NCBI GenBank assembly: GCA_018056145.1
Contig: JAGPGE010000005.1
Location: forward strand, 1 to 26,027
Source: Armatimonadota bacterium
Lineage (GTDB): Bacteria > Armatimonadota > Zipacnadia > Zipacnadales > JABUFB01
Length of the DNA stretch: 26,027 nt
Direction of reading: 5' to 3'
Below the pieces are notes generated by a model. It was given only the letters and a program-made list of their open reading frames with translations, was not told the DNA's origin and did not search any database. A program made the position numbers and the translations under genes. This document shows, piece by piece, positions 21,430 through 26,027 of this stretch. Position 1 is the first letter of the stretch; each line of letters begins with the position of its first letter.

Positions 21430-22704
21430 ATGCGCAGAGTGTCTGCAAGAACCGGCCTCGCCTGTGCCCTGCTCACGCTGGGGGCAATCTCCTGCTGCCA
21501 CGCCGACATTGTGCAGCAGATCCTCGCTCACGTGCCCGCTCAGGCCTACTCCTACGCCCAGGTGGCCACTGAACTGTCGTCCCTCGACTCCTCCTCCGAC
21601 CGCGTCTCCGTGGTCCGACTCGGCCGCAGTCATGGCGGCCGTGATATCCTGTGCGCTGCCGTCCATGACCCGCAGACCATCTTCGGCCAGACCCGCTGTC
21701 TGTTTATCATCGGCCGCCTGCATGGCAACGAGCCCTCGGGGACCAGCGCCTGCATGGCGCTGATCCGGCATTTCGCGACAGCCGGCGGCGCTGTGGAACG
21801 CGAGACCCTCAGACGGCTGACACTGGTCTTTGTGCCCATGAGCAATCCGGACGGGGCCGATTCCGGTCGCCGCAGCAATGCGAAAGGCGTGGACCTGAAC
21901 CGAGACTGGCAGAGCCGATCCCAGCCCGAGACGCAGGCCATCGATCGGGCGGTGAAGATCTGGCAACCGGATGCCCTAATGGACCTGCACGAACTCCCCG
22001 CGAGTTCGTCGAAGCCCTCCTACCGCGAGAACTTCGTGGAGACGATCGGGCGCGGCCCCGGCATCACTTCCATGTGCAGCACCGTCTCCGCGGGGGCCTC
22101 TTACGACATCGCCAGGTGGATGCGCGCCTACGGATATCGCTTCAATATTTACTACGACGGCCCCGGGAAGGATCGTCGCCTGTGTCACCGGCGCTTTGGT
22201 CTGGATCTGGGCATCCCGAGTTTCCTCATGGAAGCGAAGACCGGCGCCGGACGGGACATCCGTTACCGGTGCGGTTTCCATGTGGTGGGCGCGCTGACGG
22301 TGGCGAACTACCTGATCTGTGGCGCCGGCCTGCCTGGGGCGCCTCAGATGGCTGCCACGGAAGGCCCGGCGGACAATCTGGCGGCGGAGTCGCGCCCGAG
22401 CGCCGGCAGGACCTCGCGCGTGGAGCTTCGCCTAGTACAGGCGATGGAAGCTCTTGAGGGTGAGAGTGAGGCGGTGGAGGCCGTGGTTTCGGGTTCCCAA
22501 CCCGTGCGCTATGTGAAGTTCTACCTTGATGGGCGGCTCTGGCTGGTGACGAACAACGAACCCTACCAGTGCCCGATGGACCCCGCGGACGTGGGTGAGG
22601 GAGCGCACCAGGTGGATGTGACGGTTATCGGTGAGACGGGCGAAGTGCTGGCTTCGGCGACCGAAAGGGTCAACATTGGGCCGGTCCAGGCGGCGGGACG
22701 TTAG
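21430..22704 (+). CDS. Secreted M14-family zinc carboxypeptidase with C-terminal Ig-like domain
   Basis: 424 aa with a signal peptide (RRVSARTGLACALLTLGAISCCHA). The M14 fold is recognisable: zinc ligands H98 and E101 in GRLHGNEPSG and H187 in MDLHEL; substrate-binding segment SNAKGVDLNRDW at 149-160; catalytic base E268 in FLMEAKTG. So the active site appears complete. Members remove C-terminal residues from peptides or cleave peptidoglycan stems. Residues ~335-420 form an Ig-like module (VRYVKFYLDGRLWLVTNNEPYQCPMD) like the bacterial Ig domains of extracellular enzymes. It follows the nucleotidyltransferase by 45 bases; no strong ribosome-binding site precedes ATG 21430, so translation may depend on upstream genes. 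Confidence 0.87.
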   Translation: MRRVSARTGLACALLTLGAISCCHADIVQQILAHVPAQAYSYAQVATELSSLDSSSDRVSVVRLGRSHGGRDILCAAVHDPQTIFGQTRCLFIIGRLHGNEPSGTSACMALIRHFATAGGAVERETLRRLTLVFVPMSNPDGADSGRRSNAKGVDLNRDWQSRSQPETQAIDRAVKIWQPDALMDLHELPASSSKPSYRENFVETIGRGPGITSMCSTVSAGASYDIARWMRAYGYRFNIYYDGPGKDRRLCHRRFGLDLGIPSFLMEAKTGAGRDIRYRCGFHVVGALTVANYLICGAGLPGAPQMAATEGPADNLAAESRPSAGRTSRVELRLVQAMEALEGESEAVEAVVSGSQPVRYVKFYLDGRLWLVTNNEPYQCPMDPADVGEGAHQVDVTVIGETGEVLASATERVNIGPVQAAGR

Positions 22705-22756
22705 TCTCAGTCTTCGTCTCGACCCGCGCGGTTCTCGGGGACGGGCGCGAAACCCC

Positions 22757-22785
22757 TTGCAACCGCAGCCCTCAATCATTATAAT
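22757..22785 (+). promoter_or_regulatory. Strong sigma70-type promoter of trxA
   Basis: TTGCAA (22757-22762), 17-base spacer, perfect TATAAT (22780-22785). Start expected near 22792, about 48 bases before ATG 22840. The surrounding DNA is AT-rich, unlike the rest of the window. Confidence 0.75.
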
Positions 22786-22839
22786 ATCAGTATCTTCTTA
22801 TGAGATGATACGCGCGACAACGCGAATGGAGGGTTCTGA

Positions 22840-23169
22840 ATGGCGACTGTGCACGAAGTTACAGATGCGAATTTCGAGGATGTAGTTCTGAAGGCGGACA
22901 CCCCGGTTCTGGTGGATTTCTGGGCTCCCTGGTGTGGCCCGTGTCGGATGGTGGCCCCGGTAGTTGAGAAGATCGCGGAGAAGTTCGACGGCAAGTGCAA
23001 GGTCACCAAGCTCAACGTGGACCAGGCCTCCGCCACCGCCACCAAGTTCGGGATCCGCAGCATCCCGACCCTGATGCTCTTCAAGAATGGCCAGATGGTG
23101 GAGCAGATGGTGGGTCTGCAGTCGGAGGGCGCACTTTCCGCCATGATCACCAAGGCCGTGTCCGAGTAG
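22840..23169 (+). CDS. trxA: Thioredoxin
   Basis: 109 aa, the usual length of a one-domain thioredoxin. The redox centre WCGPC is at 31-35 (C32, C35), the buried Asp is in VLVDFWAPW and the cis-proline is in RSIPTLMLF. It reduces protein disulfides in the cytoplasm with electrons from thioredoxin reductase, which is not in this window. GGAGGG lies seven bases before ATG 22840, and the gene has its own consensus promoter, consistent with strong constitutive expression. The HtrA gene follows after 268 bases and appears to be separately controlled. Confidence 0.97.
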   Translation: MATVHEVTDANFEDVVLKADTPVLVDFWAPWCGPCRMVAPVVEKIAEKFDGKCKVTKLNVDQASATATKFGIRSIPTLMLFKNGQMVEQMVGLQSEGALSAMITKAVSE

Positions 23170-23202
23170 CCGGCGGGCGTCTTCACCGGGGTCGCAACCT
23201 TC

Positions 23203-23241
23203 ACGGCAGCGCGTGGCGGTCTCTTGAGCTCGCGCTGCCGT
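23203..23241 (+). terminator. Inverted repeat after trxA
   Basis: ACGGCAGCGCG (23203-23213) and CGCGCTGCCGT (23231-23241) are perfect 11-base arms with a 17-base loop, 34 bases after the trxA stop. There is no T-tract, so a termination role is inferred from position. Confidence 0.35.
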
Positions 23242-23333
23242 CTGCGTGTCAGGGCCACGGTCTGCATCTCGATTCCGGCTGGTGAACCCGGCAGGTGGTC
23301 TACGCGTCCAACTGATAATTCTGATTGGCGTCG

Positions 23334-23360
23334 GGAACCTCGGGACGGAGCATTCCGTTA
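23334..23360 (+). promoter_or_regulatory. Candidate ECF-sigma promoter of the HtrA gene
   Basis: GGAACC (23334-23339), 16-base spacer, CGTTA (23356-23360): the shape of extracytoplasmic-function sigma promoters, which often control envelope proteases. An overlapping TATGAT (23359-23364) has no good sigma70 -35. Confidence 0.4.
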
Positions 23361-23365
23361 TGATC

Positions 23366-23386
23366 CTTGAGTTATTTCGACTCAAG
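23366..23386. promoter_or_regulatory. Palindrome between promoter candidate and HtrA start
   Basis: CTTGAGT (23366-23372), 7-base spacer, ACTCAAG (23380-23386). It covers or directly follows the predicted transcription start, as an operator or leader hairpin would. No known regulator motif recognised. Confidence 0.35.
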
Positions 23387-23437
23387 TTCCCTTCGCCCAA
23401 CATATCAACAGGTTGCCCAGGAGGTTGCGACAGACCC

Positions 23438-25012
23438 ATGACAGGAAGCGCAGTGAACAGGCATTCGCACATCACGATCATTCTCCTGAGCGTCATCGTG
23501 GGAGCAGTGCTCACGGGCCTTGTTCTGTACTACCCCCGTGCTCACAGCCAGGCGGACGCGCAGCAGGTCACACAGGTGCCTGCTTCTGTACAGGCCCTCG
23601 AGGATGCGTTCGTCGCAGTGGCCGATGCCACACTGCCGGCGGTTGTCAGTATCAATGTGGAGACAAGCGGTCCCACCGGCAATGTGGATGAGTTCGAGGA
23701 GTTCTTCAAGGACAACCCGTTCTTCGAGCCCTTCTTCAGGGACCGCGAGCGGGGGGAAAAGGGGGAGAAGGCGCCCAAGCGTCGCCTTGCGCCCCGAGGC
23801 ATGAGCATGGGAAGCGGGTGGATCTACAGCGAAGACGGCTACATTGTCACCAATTCCCATGTGGTCCGGGACGCAGTCAAGATCACGGTCAAGCTCCACG
23901 ACAAGGACAACGACGACAAGGACTACCCGGCTGAACTCGTGGGCAATGACCCGAAGACTGAGCTGGCTGTGATCAAGGTCAACGCCGGCCGCAAGCTCCC
24001 GACCGTGAAGCTCGGGCAGTCCAGCACCCTCAAGGTCGGACAGTGGGTCATGGCAATTGGCGCGCCGTTCAGCCTGGAGCAGACCGCCACGGTGGGTATC
24101 ATCAGCGCCACAAAGAACCGTTTCCTGCCTGGCCAGGACCCCCGCTATATGCGCATCGGTGACATCATCCAGACCGACGCAGCGATCAACCCCGGCAACA
24201 GCGGCGGGCCACTGGTCAATATGCGCGGCGAAGTGATCGGCATCAATGTGGCGATCGTCTCCAACGGTTTCTCTGCGCCCGGCAATGTGGGCATTGGCTT
24301 CGCGATCCCGGCGGACACGGCTGCACGGGTCATTCCGGCGCTGATCAAGGACAAGAAGGTTGCCCGCGGATGGCTGGGAATCAGCATTTCCGAGCTTGAT
24401 GAGAACGCCCAGGACTTCTTCGGCGTCCCAGATGGCGGTGCGCTCGTGGAAGACATCAACCCTGGCGGGCCGTCGGCGAAGAGCGATCTCAAGCTCCGCG
24501 ATGTCATCGTGGCCGTCAATGGCGAGAAGGTCAGGACCACCTGGGAGCTTCAGAAAGCAGTCTCCGACAGGGCCCCAGGCGAGAAGGTGCTCCTGGATGT
24601 GATCCGGGAGAAGCAGCCCGCGAAGGTGGAGGTAGTGCTCGGCGAGATGCCGGCCAGGTACACCGGTCTCGAGACGCCCGGCGAGAAGCCCGCGGAGGTT
24701 ACCCCTGAGGTTTCGGCCCTCGGGGTGGTGGTCGAGCCCCTGACCAGCGAGGCAATCGAAGCTCTCCAGCCTCTGACCAAGACGGGTGTTGTTGTTGCCG
24801 ACGTGGACCCCGAGGGCCCGGCAATGGGTCGCCTGGACAAGGGGGACATCATCACGGCCATCAACAACACGAAGATCGCCAATCCTGAAGAGTACCGGAA
24901 GGCGCTGGAGGAGGCCAAGGCGAGCGGGAAGAAATACGTCATGGTCTTCATCGAGCGCCGGGTGGATGACGAATGGACCCGCAGGTCCGTGAGCGTCGAG
25001 CCCGAGTGGTAG
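23438..25012 (+). CDS. HtrA/DegQ-type serine protease, membrane-anchored, two PDZ domains
   Basis: 524 aa. An N-terminal membrane segment (~11-31, IIILL-type) anchors it facing the periplasm, where the family degrades misfolded envelope proteins. Protease domain ~55-270: H141 in TNSHVV and S255 in NPGNSGGPL are intact, but the position of the catalytic Asp is E175 (DPKTELAVIKV instead of the usual T/S-D-[IL]-A). PDZ1 covers ~310-410 (RGWLGISISEL, GGALVEDINPGGPS) and PDZ2 ~430-520 (LGVVVEPLTSEAIEAL, GVVVADVDPEGPA). The region 83-118 before the core is acidic and then basic (EEFFKDNPFFEPFF), as in many DegP-like proteins. Start: ATG 23438 with AGGAGG 13 bases upstream; GTG 23453 is possible. 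An ECF-type promoter candidate precedes it and a strong terminator follows. Confidence 0.93.
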   Translation: MTGSAVNRHSHITIILLSVIVGAVLTGLVLYYPRAHSQADAQQVTQVPASVQALEDAFVAVADATLPAVVSINVETSGPTGNVDEFEEFFKDNPFFEPFFRDRERGEKGEKAPKRRLAPRGMSMGSGWIYSEDGYIVTNSHVVRDAVKITVKLHDKDNDDKDYPAELVGNDPKTELAVIKVNAGRKLPTVKLGQSSTLKVGQWVMAIGAPFSLEQTATVGIISATKNRFLPGQDPRYMRIGDIIQTDAAINPGNSGGPLVNMRGEVIGINVAIVSNGFSAPGNVGIGFAIPADTAARVIPALIKDKKVARGWLGISISELDENAQDFFGVPDGGALVEDINPGGPSAKSDLKLRDVIVAVNGEKVRTTWELQKAVSDRAPGEKVLLDVIREKQPAKVEVVLGEMPARYTGLETPGEKPAEVTPEVSALGVVVEPLTSEAIEALQPLTKTGVVVADVDPEGPAMGRLDKGDIITAINNTKIANPEEYRKALEEAKASGKKYVMVFIERRVDDEWTRRSVSVEPEW

Positions 25013-25039
25013 TTTCTCGGACCCGCGGATGACGTATCG

Positions 25040-25073
25040 GGGCCCGGCCTCCTGATGAAGGCCGGGCCCTTTT
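25040..25073 (+). terminator. Intrinsic terminator of the HtrA gene
   Basis: GGGCCCGGCCT (25040-25050) pairs perfectly with AGGCCGGGCCC (25059-25069) across an 8-base loop, followed by TTTT, 27 bases after the stop codon. Confidence 0.87.
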
Positions 25074-25115
25074 CGCGTCTGGCGTCAGGTCGCGGGGACA
25101 GATGGAGGTCGGTCG

Positions 25116-25733
25116 ATGACCGCGGAAGTGACCAAACCAGGACGGAACACTGGCGGCGGCGGTGTGTTCTTGTACTGTGTAGTTGAAACGGAACTGGGCT
25201 GGTGCGGGTTGTGCAGCCGCGGGAATGGCCTGTGGCGAACCAGTTCGTTCCACTCGGGGCAGAAGGCCGCGCTGCAAGCCCTCGACCTTCCCACGGGCGC
25301 ACGGGAAGAACGCGACGATCCTCTTCTCAGACGAGCAGCCCACTGGCTGACGGGTTTCTCTTGCGGTCGGCCGCAGGCAGATCCGATCCCGCTGGACCTG
25401 GCAGACACGACTCATTTCTCGCGATCGGTGCTCCAGGAGTGCGCAAAGATCCCCTTCGGCTGCATTGCTCTTTACCAGGAACTGGCGGTCCGAGCCGGCA
25501 GCCACAGGGCTGCGCGGGCAGTCGGGCAGGTCATGCGCCGCAACCCGCTGGCGCCGTTTGTGCCCTGTCACCGCGTCGTGGGCGCGGAAGGGTGGCTCAC
25601 CGGCTTTGGGGGAGGCCTGCCGCTGAAAGCGCGGCTACTGGAATTGGAGGGCTGGGAGGTCAAACGCGGTCCGGGAGAGAAATGGCGTCTGTGCATGTTG
25701 CAGAAGCTGGATTCGGTCCAGTGTCTGCGTTAG
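25116..25733 (+). CDS. ogt: Methylated-DNA--protein-cysteine S-methyltransferase (Ogt/MGMT)
   Basis: 205 aa. Transfers alkyl groups from O6-alkylguanine in DNA to its own cysteine, once per molecule. The acceptor is C151 in the signature VPCHRVVG; other family blocks are IPFG (112-115), ARAVGQVMRRNP (133-144, arginine finger region) and GWLTGFGGGLPLKARLLELEG (159-179). The N-terminal ~80 residues form the variable RNase-H-like domain, here without the Zn-binding cysteines of Ada, so this is the stand-alone repair type. GGAGG seven bases before ATG 25116 fixes the start. It comes 103 bases after the HtrA gene beyond a terminator, so it is a separate unit, although no clear promoter is visible in the short gap. 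Confidence 0.94.
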   Translation: MTAEVTKPGRNTGGGGVFLYCVVETELGWCGLCSRGNGLWRTSSFHSGQKAALQALDLPTGAREERDDPLLRRAAHWLTGFSCGRPQADPIPLDLADTTHFSRSVLQECAKIPFGCIALYQELAVRAGSHRAARAVGQVMRRNPLAPFVPCHRVVGAEGWLTGFGGGLPLKARLLELEGWEVKRGPGEKWRLCMLQKLDSVQCLR

Positions 25734-25748
25734 CGAGGGTAGTGCGGG

Positions 25749-25768
25749 GGCGGTACGGATGGACCGCC
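25749..25768 (+). terminator. Possible hairpin terminator after ogt
   Basis: GGCGGT (25749-25754) pairs with ACCGCC (25763-25768), 8-base loop, then GGGGGCCCTTTC. Short stem and weak T-tract. Confidence 0.3.
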
Positions 25769-25837
25769 GGGGGCCCTTTCAGGAGACACTCGCGGTGGTG
25801 CGCGGGAAAGCGTGACGCAGCGCGGATTCGCGCGCGG

Positions 25838-25867
25838 TTGACTTGCCGGAAGACCTTGCGTTACAAT
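25838..25867 (+). promoter_or_regulatory. Sigma70-type promoter at the right end of the window
   Basis: TTGACT (25838-25843), 18-base spacer, TACAAT (25862-25867). It points to the right edge, where the better coding candidate lies on the opposite strand; the target is not clear from this window. Confidence 0.45.
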
Positions 25868-25915
25868 GACCCGAACAACTATCTGTACCCGCGAGACGCT
25901 TGGGGTGACAGGGTA

Positions 25916-26027
25916 TTACTGCGCCTGCTTCCCGGGCCAGCGTGCGCGGATTGGGATCATGGCTCCGTTCGGGGCCTCGAAGCCAACCACCTTGACGGCC
26001 GCACCGCTCCGGCAGGACGCGGTGCTT
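25916..26027 (-). CDS. C-terminal end of an unrecognised protein, cut by the window edge
   Basis: Reading the minus strand, an open frame ends GAAVKVVGFEAPNGAMIPIR followed by ARWPGKQAQ and TAA at 25918-25916. Third codon positions are mostly G or C, as in the neighbours, and the peptide looks like a folded beta-strand end. I do not recognise the family. Only 36 residues are visible. A plus-strand frame starting at ATG 25866 or 25959 is also open to the edge, and it follows the promoter at 25838, so the coding strand is not settled. Confidence 0.35.
   Translation of the reverse strand, partial: STASCRSGAAVKVVGFEAPNGAMIPIRARWPGKQAQ

Overview
The window is 26 kb of high-GC bacterial chromosome, densely coded on both strands, with no rRNA, tRNA, insertion sequence, integrase or CRISPR array that I can see. 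The organism looks diderm: there is a TPR plus beta-barrel outer-membrane protein, a lipoprotein, and a PEP-CTERM protein, which implies an exosortase elsewhere. The gene mix (Asp-box sialidase, GH18, beta-helix protein with a CBM9-like tail, DUF4838 protein, fucose-isomerase-family enzyme, UroD-like protein) resembles environmental polysaccharide degraders such as Armatimonadota or PVC-related lineages. That assignment is inference from gene content only.

Layout, left to right. Bases 1-1198 are the 3' end of a sialidase gene (+). A minus-strand cluster follows (5128 down to 1235): a GH18 lipoprotein, a REC-PAS-histidine kinase fusion and threonine dehydratase. A plus-strand group (5320-7691) holds a conserved 54-aa protein, an SGNH esterase and an overlapping UroD-family protein. 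A second minus-strand cluster (13876 down to 7784) holds a large beta-helix protein, an unrecognised 574-aa exported protein with three PsbP-like units, and the TPR/beta-barrel protein. Next on the plus strand come a TlyA-type methyltransferase without its S4 domain (14206), an L-fucose-isomerase-family enzyme (15000) and a stand-alone two-blade GyrA C-terminal-domain protein (16944). Then on the minus strand are a small cysteine-rich gene with an apparent frameshift (17570) and a PEP-CTERM protein (18655). The right part is plus-strand: DUF4838 protein, sugar nucleotidyltransferase, M14 carboxypeptidase, thioredoxin, HtrA/DegQ protease and O6-alkylguanine-DNA methyltransferase. The last 112 bases may hold the end of a minus-strand gene.

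How the genes fit together. Many products are exported and act on glycans or glycoproteins: sialidase, GH18, SGNH esterase, a beta-helix protein that may be GH141-like, DUF4838 and M14 peptidase. FucI would handle a sugar these enzymes could release. TrxA, HtrA and the alkyltransferase form a housekeeping/stress stretch; HtrA is preceded by an ECF-type promoter candidate. The most unusual items are the stand-alone gyrase-pinwheel protein with its structured leader, the frameshifted cysteine-rich gene, the HtrA with Glu at the catalytic Asp position, and the 574-aa unknown in its envelope cluster. I did not find a clear multi-gene defence or biosynthetic system.
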